From Hyphomonas sp. (GTDB taxonomy: Bacteria > Pseudomonadota > Alphaproteobacteria > Caulobacterales > Hyphomonadaceae), in contig NZ_JALHLS010000006.1 in NCBI RefSeq assembly GCF_022844445.1, positions 124,001-188,000 of the forward strand: DNA of 64,000 bases, in the 5' to 3' direction. The translations under genes were made by a program, and so were the position numbers. The stretch's first letter is position 1. Every line of letters begins with the position of its first letter. Below the pieces are notes generated by a model, which worked only from the letters and a program-made list of their open reading frames with translations, ran no database searches and was not told the DNA's origin. Positions 43,769-52,741 of this stretch are shown here, piece by piece.

Positions 43769-44404
43769 ATGGAATATCCCAGTTTCCCCGTCCAGCTGGA
43801 CAGCGGCGAGTCTGTCCAGCTGCGGCCCATCGGCCCGCGCGATACTGGCCGCATGAAGGCCGGAATCGCGGCCCTGTCGGACCATTCACGCTACCTGCGC
43901 TTCTTCAACGGCTCGCAGACCCTGCCCGACCACGTAATCGAGCGGCTCTGCGATGCTGACGGCTGGAAGCACATCGCCTGGGGCGCCATCGACCATGCCG
44001 CGCCCGGCCAGCCGGCGATCGGCGCAGTGCACGCGATCCGCCGCGGCGCCAGCAACGAGGCCGAACTCGCCCTCGCCGTGCTCGATGCCTGGCATGGCAA
44101 GGGCCTCGCGCGCCTTCTGCTCACCGCCGTGCTGACCGATGCCCGCGCGGCCGGCATCACGCGGCTCACAGCCGAGACGATGGCGGAAAACCGCGCCTCC
44201 CGGCAGCTCTTCCGCAGCCTCAGCGGCCTCTCGGCCCACCGTGAAGGCCCGGTCGTCAGCTACCGCTTCGACACCGACACCGCGCTGAAGAATCTCGAAC
44301 CGCTGACGCAGGGGCCCGCCGGGACCGCGCTGCGCGCCGGCCTCAAGGAAGCCGCCGCCCGGCGGGCGCGCCTGCTGGCGGCTGCCGCCCGACGCGCCGT
44401 CTGA
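43769..44404 (+). CDS. GNAT family N-acetyltransferase
   Basis: A 211-residue acetyltransferase: VQLRPIGPRDTGRMKAGIAALSDHSRYLRFF at the start, then the acetyl-CoA loop ALAVLDAWHGKGLARLLLTAVL and ETMAENRASRQLFRSL. The 'ALSxxSRYLRFF' opening is typical of a group also found fused to protein-acetylating acyl-CoA synthetases. The C-terminus is Arg/Ala-rich. The ATG at 43769 gives the natural family start; other in-frame ATGs lie at 43718 and 43745. It abuts the next gene (TGATCA). Confidence 0.88.
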   Translation: MEYPSFPVQLDSGESVQLRPIGPRDTGRMKAGIAALSDHSRYLRFFNGSQTLPDHVIERLCDADGWKHIAWGAIDHAAPGQPAIGAVHAIRRGASNEAELALAVLDAWHGKGLARLLLTAVLTDARAAGITRLTAETMAENRASRQLFRSLSGLSAHREGPVVSYRFDTDTALKNLEPLTQGPAGTALRAGLKEAAARRARLLAAAARRAV

Positions 44405-45517
44405 TCAGGCCGCGCCGTCGAGAATTTCCTTGAAGCCCGAGGGCGCATGCGGACCGAGGAACAGCTGCTCGAACGTGCCAATGCCTTCCGAGCCTGCGCC
44501 GTCCGGGCCCTTGTGCACGGCCTTTACGATTTCCTGGATGTGCAGGTTCTCCAGCGCCGCCCAGGGCGTCTTGCCGGGCGCAAAGTCCTCGCGCATCACT
44601 TTCACCTGATCGCCCTGGAACGCCCCGTGGCGCCAGACCGGGTGGTTATAGCCGATGCCCTTCATCAGGAAGGTGCCGAGCGGCGTGAAATCAACCGTAT
44701 GCGGACGGCCAGACGGATCGGTGACCGACAAGGTCGCCGTCTCCATTCGGCGCGTGCCCTTGGCATAGCGCACTTCCATCTTCGGATTTCCGAGGTGAAT
44801 GCCGCCGCCATGTTCCGAGCCGTCCATCACCAGCGAGGCGCGCTCGTTCCACGCCTCGCCCGCGCCATCCTCGTTGACGTGGAAGAACAAGGAGAGGTTC
44901 GGGAAGTTTGTCGGCGTCCATATCCAGTAGAACTGCGGCGGCATCGCCGGGTGCATCGGCTGCGGATCGGGTGTCCCGATCGGGCGCACGCCCCAGCTGC
45001 GGTCACGCGTTCCGGTCCAGCTCTTCGGGTCCACCTTGATCGTCTCGCCGTCCATCTTCAGCGTCCCGGCCCACCGGCCGTTCTGCGTCATCCGGGTGAG
45101 GTCCATCATCATGCGCGGCCCGATGCGGCGGGTGAACCGCGGCTCCTCGATCGGAAACGCGCGGCCGGTAAACTCGACGTCCAGCGCGAGGCCTTCAGTC
45201 TCTTTCAGCGTCAGGCGAACTCTGCTGAGCGGCTCCACAATGCTGACCGAGATCGGCCCGACGAAGGTATCCATGCGCTGCATGTTCAGCGGGCGCGAGG
45301 CGAAGATCGTCGACTGCTTGCCATCCTTCAGGATCGACACCGACGCGTCGATCACGTTCAGATGCGGATAGACGCCCATCGCGGCGGCGAAGAAGATTTT
45401 TCCATCCGCGCTGTAGCCGTTGAAGAAGAAACGGTCATAGAAATTGCGGTCCGAGCCTGCAAAGGCAACCGGTTCCGGTGTCTGGTGGATCGGGTATTCG
45501 TCTCCGGCGGTGAGCAT
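44405..45517 (-). CDS. conserved protein, tocopherol-cyclase/AttH-like fold (DUF7064/7065-type)
   Basis: A 370-residue soluble protein starting MLTAGDEYPIHQTPEPVAFAG. It has DRNFYDRFFFNGYSADGKIFFAAAMGVYP and later WTGTRDRSWGVRPIG, marks of a lipocalin-like family found near lipid and steroid metabolism genes in actinobacteria and proteobacteria. I am unsure of the exact Pfam name. No signal peptide is seen. The divergent neighbour is a hot-dog thioesterase, which supports a role in acyl-lipid metabolism. Confidence 0.75.
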   Translation of the reverse strand: MLTAGDEYPIHQTPEPVAFAGSDRNFYDRFFFNGYSADGKIFFAAAMGVYPHLNVIDASVSILKDGKQSTIFASRPLNMQRMDTFVGPISVSIVEPLSRVRLTLKETEGLALDVEFTGRAFPIEEPRFTRRIGPRMMMDLTRMTQNGRWAGTLKMDGETIKVDPKSWTGTRDRSWGVRPIGTPDPQPMHPAMPPQFYWIWTPTNFPNLSLFFHVNEDGAGEAWNERASLVMDGSEHGGGIHLGNPKMEVRYAKGTRRMETATLSVTDPSGRPHTVDFTPLGTFLMKGIGYNHPVWRHGAFQGDQVKVMREDFAPGKTPWAALENLHIQEIVKAVHKGPDGAGSEGIGTFEQLFLGPHAPSGFKEILDGAA

Positions 45518-45622
45518 GGCGCAGGCTTCCTTCCTTTGGGTGACCTCTTGGCGGACGGGTCGTACAGGGTAGGTTGACGCCGGGCACCGGCACAATCAAG
45601 CCTGCCGCCGGGAGAGGGAGCG

Positions 45623-46039
45623 ATGACGAAGTTCACAGCTGAAGAGGCCAACACCTTTCTCGAAGCCGCCTTCAAAGGACGCGGCCGCCAGAATCAGGTA
45701 ATCCTGATGGAGCCCGGGCGCGCGATCATGCGCCTCGAGGCCGACGAGACCCACCTTCGCCCTGGCGGCTACATCTCCGGCCCGACGCAGATGAGCCTTG
45801 CCGATAGCGTCGCCTACATGGTGATCATGACGCAGACGGGGCTCGAGCCGATGACGGTGACCAGCAATCTCAACATCAATTTCCTGCGCCCCTGCATCGG
45901 CGCCGTTGTTGTGGCAGAAGGCCGGATGATGAAGATGGGCCAGGCCCTTGCCGTCATCGATGTGGACATCCGTATCGAGGGGGCGGAAAAACCTTCAAGC
46001 CACGCCATCGTCACCTACGCGCTGCCCCGGAAGGCCTGA
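45623..46039 (+). CDS. PaaI-like hot-dog thioesterase
   Basis: A 138-residue hot-dog protein: LRPGGYISGPTQMSLADSVAYMVIMTQTGLEPMTVTSNLNINFLRP carries the PaaI-type active-site helix (the Asp in SLADSVAY) and the following strand. It should hydrolyse short or aromatic acyl-CoA esters. The ATG follows GGGAG. It is 8 bases upstream of a DUF423 gene with which it may be co-transcribed. Confidence 0.88.
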   Translation: MTKFTAEEANTFLEAAFKGRGRQNQVILMEPGRAIMRLEADETHLRPGGYISGPTQMSLADSVAYMVIMTQTGLEPMTVTSNLNINFLRPCIGAVVVAEGRMMKMGQALAVIDVDIRIEGAEKPSSHAIVTYALPRKA

Positions 46040-46046
46040 CACCCGT

Positions 46047-46400
46047 ATGCTCGCCCGCCTCGCCGCCCTGTTTGGATTCGCCTCGGTCGCCCTAGGCGCC
46101 TTCGGCGCGCACGCGCTTGAAGGCCGCCTTACGGCAGAGGGTGCAGCGTGGTGGCACACCGCCACGCTTTACGCCCTGCCGCATGCCGCAGCCGCGCTCG
46201 CCGCCGGTCTCTCGGAACGCGGCGGCCACATCGCACGCGGCGGCGCCCTGTTGCTCATCGGCGGCGTCATCTTCTCAGCGACGCTCTACGCCATGGCGCT
46301 CGGCGCGCCGCGCTGGCTGGGCGCGGTCACCCCGCTCGGCGGTGTAGGTATGCTCGCAGGCTGGGCACTGCTCGCCCTCGGCGCCGGCCGGCGGACTTAG
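46047..46400 (+). CDS. DUF423 family membrane protein
   Basis: A 117-residue protein with four hydrophobic segments of the DUF423/YgdD family: LFGFASVALGAFGAHALEGRL at the start and the conserved ATLYALPHAAAAL and LIGGVIFSATLYAMALGAPRWLGAVTPLGGVGMLAGWALLAL. Function is unknown. It shares four bases (TTAG) with the convergent lipoprotein gene. Confidence 0.93.
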   Translation: MLARLAALFGFASVALGAFGAHALEGRLTAEGAAWWHTATLYALPHAAAALAAGLSERGGHIARGGALLLIGGVIFSATLYAMALGAPRWLGAVTPLGGVGMLAGWALLALGAGRRT

Positions 46401-47011
46401 GAGCCGGCAGCGCCTTCAGCAACATAGCGGTCGGCCAGACCGTCCGCGATCGTGCGGGCACTGTCGATCTCGCGCGCGAAGGCTTCGATTTCGGCGGCGA
46501 TCGGCTTCACGTCCATGTCGGCGCGCACCGACACGAGGTCCAGCGCTTCCTGGAAACCGCGATGCGCCATCTGTGCGCGCACCAGCGCCCGCTCGAAGCT
46601 CATCACGTCTCCGCGGTTGGACGCCTTGGCATTTGCGCTGCGCAGAACCGATTCGGCTTCGGCCGTCACGCCGGCAAGACCGACCCGGGCCGACTGGCTG
46701 TCCGTAATGATCCGGGCAAGGATCAGCGCCGGAGCCTTGGAGTCCGCCCCGATCCGCGCGGCATAGAAACCTGGCGCGCCAGCGACTTCCGTGCGGCCAT
46801 GCATAAGGGTGTCGGCAAGCGAAGCAAAACCGCCCGTTTCCTCGGCCCAGCCGGCCTTCACAACTTCGTCGCAATAGGCATTGGACGCCTGACGCAACTC
46901 AGATTGGCTCTTGGTTAATGAGGTCTCAACCGTTGCCTCTCCGGGCACAACCGAAACGGTTGCGCATCCCGCAAGAACGCCTAGGGATAGACACACAAGA
47001 ACGCTACGCAT
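46397..47011 (-). CDS. lipoprotein of unknown function
   Basis: A 204-residue product with a lipoprotein signal (MRSVLVCLSLGVLAGC, lipobox LAGC) and a helical mature part of about 185 residues (VETSLTKSQSELRQASNAYCDEVV; AARIGADSKAPALILARIITDSQ; FAREIDSARTIADGLADRYV). No family recognised. The ATG at 47011 is preferred to a TTG at 47014. It is divergent from the prolyl aminopeptidase gene. Confidence 0.87.
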   Translation of the reverse strand: MRSVLVCLSLGVLAGCATVSVVPGEATVETSLTKSQSELRQASNAYCDEVVKAGWAEETGGFASLADTLMHGRTEVAGAPGFYAARIGADSKAPALILARIITDSQSARVGLAGVTAEAESVLRSANAKASNRGDVMSFERALVRAQMAHRGFQEALDLVSVRADMDVKPIAAEIEAFAREIDSARTIADGLADRYVAEGAAGS

Positions 47012-47037
47012 CAATTTGCCACCCGCCAGCAGCTATT

Positions 47038-47069
47038 ACCCCAACCCATAAAAACAGTATGGGTGGGGT
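47038..47069. promoter_or_regulatory. hairpin in the lipoprotein/pip divergent region
   Basis: ACCCCAACCCATA and TATGGGTGGGGT pair over 12 bases with a single bulged A and a 7-base loop. It lies between two divergent starts (47011 and 47123). It could be an operator or a leader structure; nothing further can be said. Confidence 0.4.
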
Positions 47070-47122
47070 GGCCATTAGTCCAGTCATTGGCCAAAAGCTA
47101 GCCGATTATAAGTGAAGAGCGC

Positions 47123-48112
47123 ATGAACAGACGCCAGAGCCGCCGCATTCTCTACCACCGGCACGAACCGTATGCCTCCGGACGCCTTCGGGTCTCGCCT
47201 TTACACGAGATTTACTGGGAAGAATCGGGCAATCCGAAGGGAATTCCGGTCGTCGCCCTGCATGGCGGCCCCGGTGGCGGCTCCAGTCCAGAAATGAGGC
47301 GTTTCTTCGATCCCGAGCGTTACCGCATCTTCCTGTTCGACCAGCGCGGGTGTGGCCGCTCCACGCCCCATTCCGAACTCGAAGGCAACACGACCTGGGA
47401 TTTGGTCGACGACATCGAAGCCCTGCGCAAGCATGCCGGTGTCTCCAGCTGGCTAGTCTTCGGCGGCTCCTGGGGCTCGACCCTCGCCCTTGCCTATGCC
47501 GTCACCCATCCAAGCCGCGTCCTCGGCCTCGTCCTGCGGGGCATATTCCTTGTCTCGAGATCCGAGATCCGCTGGTTCTATCAGGAAGGCGCCAGCCGCC
47601 TGTTCCCGGACGCCTTTGACCGCTACGTCGCCCCCATCCCGGAAGCCGAGCGCGGTGACCTTGTCACCGCCTTCTACCAGCGCCTCACCGGCACGGACGC
47701 TGCTGCCCGCATCGACGCGGCCCGGGCCTGGGCCCGATGGGAAGGGCAGACCCTTTCGATCAAAGGCCCGGTCACTACGCCTCCGCGCTTCAACGAGGAC
47801 GACTTCGTCGACGCTTTCGCGCGCATCGAATGCCACTATTTCATCAACGATGGTTTCTTCGAGAGCGACAACTGGCTGCTTGAACAGACGAAGCTGAAAC
47901 TGCAATCGACACCCGGTGTGATGGTCCACGGCCGCTACGACGTGGTCACGCCGCTGTCGACAGCGTGGGAGCTATCCAAAGCCTGGCCGAAAGCTGAGCT
48001 GCACATCGTACCGGATGCCGGGCACTCCTCGATGGAGCCGGGCATCATCGACCGGCTTATTCAGGCCACGGACGATTTTGCCGACCAGCTGGCGGTCAAG
48101 TCCCGCGCCTAG
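47123..48112 (+). CDS. pip: prolyl aminopeptidase
   Basis: A 329-residue alpha/beta-hydrolase peptidase of family S33 that removes N-terminal proline. HGGPGGGSSPEMRRFFDPERYRIFLFDQRGCGRSTPH is the family signature; the nucleophile is in FGGSWGSTLALAYA; the catalytic Asp and His lie in HGRYDVVTP and PDAGHSSMEPGI. It is a single gene that shares its stop (CTAG) with the convergent transporter. Confidence 0.96.
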   Translation: MNRRQSRRILYHRHEPYASGRLRVSPLHEIYWEESGNPKGIPVVALHGGPGGGSSPEMRRFFDPERYRIFLFDQRGCGRSTPHSELEGNTTWDLVDDIEALRKHAGVSSWLVFGGSWGSTLALAYAVTHPSRVLGLVLRGIFLVSRSEIRWFYQEGASRLFPDAFDRYVAPIPEAERGDLVTAFYQRLTGTDAAARIDAARAWARWEGQTLSIKGPVTTPPRFNEDDFVDAFARIECHYFINDGFFESDNWLLEQTKLKLQSTPGVMVHGRYDVVTPLSTAWELSKAWPKAELHIVPDAGHSSMEPGIIDRLIQATDDFADQLAVKSRA

Positions 48113-49482
48113 CTGACGAGATCCGCCAGCCACTCCGGCAACGGCAGCCAGCCATTGCCCGACGCAACGCTCAGCGAGCCGAACACGAGGATCACCGCAA
48201 TCGCCGGCGGCGCGATCCAGCGTACCATGAACCGCCAGACGTTCATCACGCGTCCGTCGCCGAGTTCGCTGATCAGCATCTCGCGTGACAGCGCCCAGCC
48301 CGCGAACACGGCAATCAGCAATCCGCCGAGTGGCAGCATCAGCGAGCCGGTCACGAATTCCATGAAGGCAATGTATTCGGTCGAGAACACATAACCCGCA
48401 CCGATCAGGAACACTGCAAAGCCGATGCCCACCGCAGCCCCAGCGCGCGTCACGCCCTGCTTTTCCTCCAACCAGGAGACGGCCACTTCCATCAGCGAGA
48501 TAGACGAAGTGAAGGCCGCAAACAGCGCCAGCGTGAAGAAGAGGCCGCCGATGATCTCGCCGCCCGGCATCTGGCCGAAGGCGATGGGCAGGGTCACGAA
48601 GAACAGCTCCGGCCCCTGCGCGGGCGACAAGCCTGCCGCAAACACGATCGGGAACACGGCAAACGCCGCAACCAGGGCGACAAGCGTGTTGGACAGCGCA
48701 ATCGTCACCGACACGTTCGGAATGTCGGTATCGCGCGGCAGGTAGGCGCCATAGGTCATCATCAGACCGAGGCCGACGCCTACCGAGAAGAAGGCCTGCC
48801 CCATCGCGGCCAGCACGGTCGGAAGTCCCGTCTGCGAGAAGTCCGGCTTCAGGATGAAGCTTGCGGCCGCTGCCGCATCGCCTTCGACCAGCGCAAAGCC
48901 GACCATGCCGAGCAGCATCACGAAGAACAGCGGCATCAGGATCAGGTTTACCCGCTCGAGGCCGCTCTTCACGCCGCGCGCCACCACCACGATGTGCGCG
49001 AGGATGAACAGCGCGAGCAGCACCAGCACCATCGGCCGGTTCTCGATGGTCGCCTCGAAATTTGCGCGCGAGCCCGCTGCGTCGATACCTTCAAACGCGC
49101 CGGACACTGCCTGCGGAATGTAGCTCAGAACCCAGCTCGAGATCACGGCGTAAAACGTCAGGATGAAAAATGAGGCGACGGTGCCGATCCAGGCGACCAG
49201 CCCCCAGTATTTCGACCGGCTCTCCGCCCGCGCCAGCGAGTGCGCGCCCTCGACCGCCGACATACCGGACTTCCGGCCCATCGCATACTCCGCCATCAGC
49301 AGTGGCAGGCAGAGGAAGACCACGCAGAGAATATAGATGATGATGAAGGCGCTGCCGCCATACTCACCGGCGAGATAGGGAAAGCGCCAGAAATTGCCGA
49401 GCCCGACAGTGGAGCCGACGGCGGCAAGAATGAACCCGATCCGGGAGCCCCATTCTTCGGTCTTGCGGCCAATCTCTGCCAT
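48109..49482 (-). CDS. sodium-dependent transporter, NSS family
   Basis: A 457-residue transporter of the neurotransmitter:sodium symporter family with about eleven helices. The first-helix motif is VGLGNFWRFPYLAGEYGGSAFIIIYIL (NSS signature; the usual NGGGAF is EYGGSAF). Later QAFFSVGVGLGLMMTYGAYLPRDTDI and FTLALFAAFTSSISLMEV are typical. Substrates are amino acids or related solutes; which one cannot be told. It is divergent-independent of the mre operon, whose last gene ends 80 bases away. Confidence 0.94.
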   Translation of the reverse strand: MAEIGRKTEEWGSRIGFILAAVGSTVGLGNFWRFPYLAGEYGGSAFIIIYILCVVFLCLPLLMAEYAMGRKSGMSAVEGAHSLARAESRSKYWGLVAWIGTVASFFILTFYAVISSWVLSYIPQAVSGAFEGIDAAGSRANFEATIENRPMVLVLLALFILAHIVVVARGVKSGLERVNLILMPLFFVMLLGMVGFALVEGDAAAAASFILKPDFSQTGLPTVLAAMGQAFFSVGVGLGLMMTYGAYLPRDTDIPNVSVTIALSNTLVALVAAFAVFPIVFAAGLSPAQGPELFFVTLPIAFGQMPGGEIIGGLFFTLALFAAFTSSISLMEVAVSWLEEKQGVTRAGAAVGIGFAVFLIGAGYVFSTEYIAFMEFVTGSLMLPLGGLLIAVFAGWALSREMLISELGDGRVMNVWRFMVRWIAPPAIAVILVFGSLSVASGNGWLPLPEWLADLVS

Positions 49483-49562
49483 GAATCATGCTCCCCAGGG
49501 CATTGTTTGGCGGGACACTAGTCATTCAAAGGCAGAAATCAACGCGAATTGAGGATTCCGGA

Positions 49563-50795
49563 CTAAAACAATCCACGCGCAGACAGCTTCTCGTCCTGGT
49601 GCAGGTGCGCCGACAGGATCAGCCCGAAACAGGCCATCACGGTGATCAGCGCGGTGCCGCCATACGAGATCAGCGGCAGCGGCATGCCCAGCACCGGCAG
49701 GAGGCCCAGCACCATCCCGCTGTTGAAGATGGCAAAGAAGGCAATCGTTGAGGTCGCGCCGATCGTCGCGAGCCGGCCGAACCAGCTGCGGTTCTTCGCG
49801 GCCACCATGAACGACCAGGCAAACAGGAAGGCGAACACGGCGAGCAGGCCCACAGCGCCGAGGAAGCCGAACTCCTCGGCAATAATCGTCAGGATGAAGT
49901 CTGTATGCTGCTCCGGCACGTATTCCTGCTGCGACTGGATGCCCTGCAGATACCCGCGCCCGCTCAGCCCGCCCGCGCCGATAGCAATCTTGGCCTGTTC
50001 GATCTGGTAGCTCTCGCCGAGGCCATTGGTCGCTTCGCCGGTAATCCCGGCGATCAGCGTATCCACACGCTCGCGCTGATAAGGCTCCAACACGAACGTG
50101 TAGATGACCGGGATCATCGCCAGCCCGAGCACCATCGCGCCGGCGACGTAGCGCATCGCGATGCCGGCAAAGAAGATAATCATCGCGCCTGATGCAGCGA
50201 GCGCCAGCGCTGTCGACAGGTTCGGTTGCTTGAACACCAGCGCCGCCGGGATCAGCATGATGATCAGTGCGCCGCCGTGCACCCAGAGCGGCGGGCTCTG
50301 CCCGCCCGTCGGCATCGCGCGCTGATAGTAGCTCGCGAGCGCCATCGTCACGGCGAGCTTCGCCGGCTCGGACGGTTGCAGGATGATCGGGCCGATCTTC
50401 AGCCAGCGCGCCGCGCCGCCGCCCATCACCCCGAAGAAATCGACCAGCACCAGCAATACGATCACTGTCGCATAGGCCGGCCAGGCAAGGCGTGCCCAGA
50501 TGCCGAGCGGCAATAGCGCCAGCGTGATCATCAGCACAAAGCCGACTGCCAGGCGCGACAGGTGATCACGCCACAGCCCCGCCTCTTCCGGCGACGGCGC
50601 CTGCGCCACCGGATCCCAGCCGACCGAGAACAGCATCGCTGCACCGGTGAGCCCGACGCCGACGATCAGCAGGATGATGCTCCAAGGCAGCCGCGCCACC
50701 TTGCCCAGCGGCCCGAAGTTTGCAAATTGCAGCGCGCGCGCGGTCGAGGTGCGGGCCTCGCCGCGGGTAAAACCGGTATAACCGTCGCGGCTCAT
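49563..50795 (-). CDS. rodA: rod-shape peptidoglycan polymerase RodA
   Basis: A 410-residue SEDS-family membrane protein with about ten helices, the glycosyltransferase partner of PBP2. Family motifs are ARWLKIGPIILQPSEPAKLAV, QSQQEYVPEQHTDFILTIIAEEFGF and GMVLGLLPVLGMPLPLISYGGTA. Its start overlaps the mrdA stop (ATGA). It is the last gene of mreBCD-mrdA-rodA and carries a 40-residue cytoplasmic N-terminal extension (SRDGYTGFTRGEARTST...) before the first helix. Confidence 0.97.
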   Translation of the reverse strand: MSRDGYTGFTRGEARTSTARALQFANFGPLGKVARLPWSIILLIVGVGLTGAAMLFSVGWDPVAQAPSPEEAGLWRDHLSRLAVGFVLMITLALLPLGIWARLAWPAYATVIVLLVLVDFFGVMGGGAARWLKIGPIILQPSEPAKLAVTMALASYYQRAMPTGGQSPPLWVHGGALIIMLIPAALVFKQPNLSTALALAASGAMIIFFAGIAMRYVAGAMVLGLAMIPVIYTFVLEPYQRERVDTLIAGITGEATNGLGESYQIEQAKIAIGAGGLSGRGYLQGIQSQQEYVPEQHTDFILTIIAEEFGFLGAVGLLAVFAFLFAWSFMVAAKNRSWFGRLATIGATSTIAFFAIFNSGMVLGLLPVLGMPLPLISYGGTALITVMACFGLILSAHLHQDEKLSARGLF

Positions 50796-52741
50796 GCCGG
50801 GTCTCCTTCCGGCGCACCGTCCGTATCCGGCGTTTTGACCGCTGCGCGCTTCGCATAGGCTGGCGTGCGGCCGCTGTTCATCTTGATCGCGGCAGCAAGG
50901 ATGTCACGCCCCACCGGCGCCGCTGTGCGCGAGCCGCCCTCGCCGTGCTCGACGATGACCGACACCGCATATTTCGGATTGTCCGCCGGCGCATACGCCA
51001 CGAACAGCGCGTGATCGCGCAGCTCCCGCGCAATGTCTTCGCCGCCACGAATGCCCTTGCGGCGTTCTTCCGCCGAAATGCGCCGCACCTGCGCCGTGCC
51101 CGTCTTGCCCGCAAGGCGCGGACCGCCGAGGCCAAGGTCACCCGAGCGATAGGCCGTACCGCCTGGCTCGGAGGTCACGCCGTACATGCCGGCCTTCTGG
51201 ATTTCCATGATTGCCGGGTCGAGCGGCGCGTCCAGCGTCTTGTCTTCCGGCGAGGGCGGGCCAAGCCCGATCAGGTTCGGCTTCAGCGGCGCGCCGGTCG
51301 CGGCGATCCGCGCTGTCATCAGCGCCAGCTGCAGCGGCGTCGTGCCGAGCTGCCCCTGCCCGATGCCGAAGTTCAGCGTCTCGCCTTCAAACCAGGGCTC
51401 GCCGCGCGCGCGCTGCTTCCATTCCGGATCCGGCACCAGGCCGGAGCGGCCACCCGTCATGCCGAGCACGAAGGTCTCGCCGAAACCGAACTTATGCGAA
51501 ACTTCTGCAATCTTGCGCACACCGGTGCGCCGCGCGATTTCGTAGAAATACACGTCGCACGAATGCTTGAGGGCATTGTGCATGTTCATCGTGCCGTGGC
51601 CGCCTTTTTTCCAGCAGTGCCAGGTTCGGTTGCCAAATCGGTAAGAGCCGCCGCAGCGTACGGTGTCGCTCGTCTTCACCACACCCGCTTCAAGCGCGGC
51701 GGTCGCCACCACCATCTTGAAGGTCGATCCGGGTGGATACACGCCGCCATGCGCGCGCGGATAGAGCGGCGCCATGGGATTGTCGCGCAGCTCGGCATAG
51801 TCCTTGCCGGATATTCCGTTCACGAATGAGTTGGGATCGAATGCCGGCGTTGACACCATCGCCAGCACGTCGCCGGTCGCAACATCCACAACGACTGCCG
51901 CGCCGCTCTCGCCCTCGAAGCGCTCGATGGCGATGCGCTGCAGTTCGGAGTCGATCGTGACGTAGAGGTCCTTGCCGGGCACCGCGGCGTTTGCAGGGTC
52001 CTGCTCCAGCTCCTGCATCGGACGGCCGTGCGCGTTGGTCACGACGCGGCGGCGCCCCGGGCGCCCGCGCAGCCAGTCCTCGGCAAACCGTTCCATGCCC
52101 TGGCGTCCGACCCGGATGTCCGGATGGCGCAGAAGGTCCTCGAAGGTCTTCAGTTCCGGGCCGGTGCGTCCCTCGGCCATGCGGGTGATGTCATCGGCGC
52201 TGGCGCGCGCGACATAACCGAGCACGTGCGCGAAATCGCGGCCGCGCGGATAGGACCGCGTTGACGCCATTTCGACATCCACGCCTTCCATTTCCACGGC
52301 GCGCACACGCAGGCGCGCGAACTCTTCATAGCTGAGCTCCTGAACCACGGTGACCGGAATAAAGCTCGCCCGGCGCAAACGGTTGTTCTGGATGTCCTGC
52401 AGAACGCGCTTCACGCGCGCTTCCGGCAGGTCGATGAACCGGCCGAGATTTTTCAGCGTCGCCTCGGCGTCCGTCAGGCGTTCCGGCACCACTGACACGC
52501 GGCCCGCCTGGCGCTGCGAGGCCAGCGGCCGGCCGAACCGATCGAGGATTTCCCCGCGCTCGGGCGGCGACAGCACGAGACGGATATGGTTTTCGGCGGC
52601 CAGCTTCTCGTAGTGATCGGCTTCGAGGAATTGCAACTGCGACAGGCGCGCGACCAGCGTAGCGAACACCGCGCCGCCCGCGCCCATCGCGAGCAGCAGG
52701 CGCCGGTCGAAATCCGCTTCAGGGCTCTGCCGGCGTGCCAT
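50792..52741 (-). CDS. mrdA: penicillin-binding protein 2
   Basis: A 649-residue class B transpeptidase for cell elongation. A single anchor helix (about 14-32) is followed by the dimer/pedestal part (RGEILDRFGRPLAS) and the transpeptidase domain with Ser339 in STFK, SCD in LKHSCDVYFYEIA, and K546-TG in GKTGTAQ. A C-terminal tail of about 40 residues is basic and disordered. It overlaps mreD (TGATG) and rodA (ATGA). Confidence 0.97.
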   Translation of the reverse strand: MARRQSPEADFDRRLLLAMGAGGAVFATLVARLSQLQFLEADHYEKLAAENHIRLVLSPPERGEILDRFGRPLASQRQAGRVSVVPERLTDAEATLKNLGRFIDLPEARVKRVLQDIQNNRLRRASFIPVTVVQELSYEEFARLRVRAVEMEGVDVEMASTRSYPRGRDFAHVLGYVARASADDITRMAEGRTGPELKTFEDLLRHPDIRVGRQGMERFAEDWLRGRPGRRRVVTNAHGRPMQELEQDPANAAVPGKDLYVTIDSELQRIAIERFEGESGAAVVVDVATGDVLAMVSTPAFDPNSFVNGISGKDYAELRDNPMAPLYPRAHGGVYPPGSTFKMVVATAALEAGVVKTSDTVRCGGSYRFGNRTWHCWKKGGHGTMNMHNALKHSCDVYFYEIARRTGVRKIAEVSHKFGFGETFVLGMTGGRSGLVPDPEWKQRARGEPWFEGETLNFGIGQGQLGTTPLQLALMTARIAATGAPLKPNLIGLGPPSPEDKTLDAPLDPAIMEIQKAGMYGVTSEPGGTAYRSGDLGLGGPRLAGKTGTAQVRRISAEERRKGIRGGEDIARELRDHALFVAYAPADNPKYAVSVIVEHGEGGSRTAAPVGRDILAAAIKMNSGRTPAYAKRAAVKTPDTDGAPEGDPA

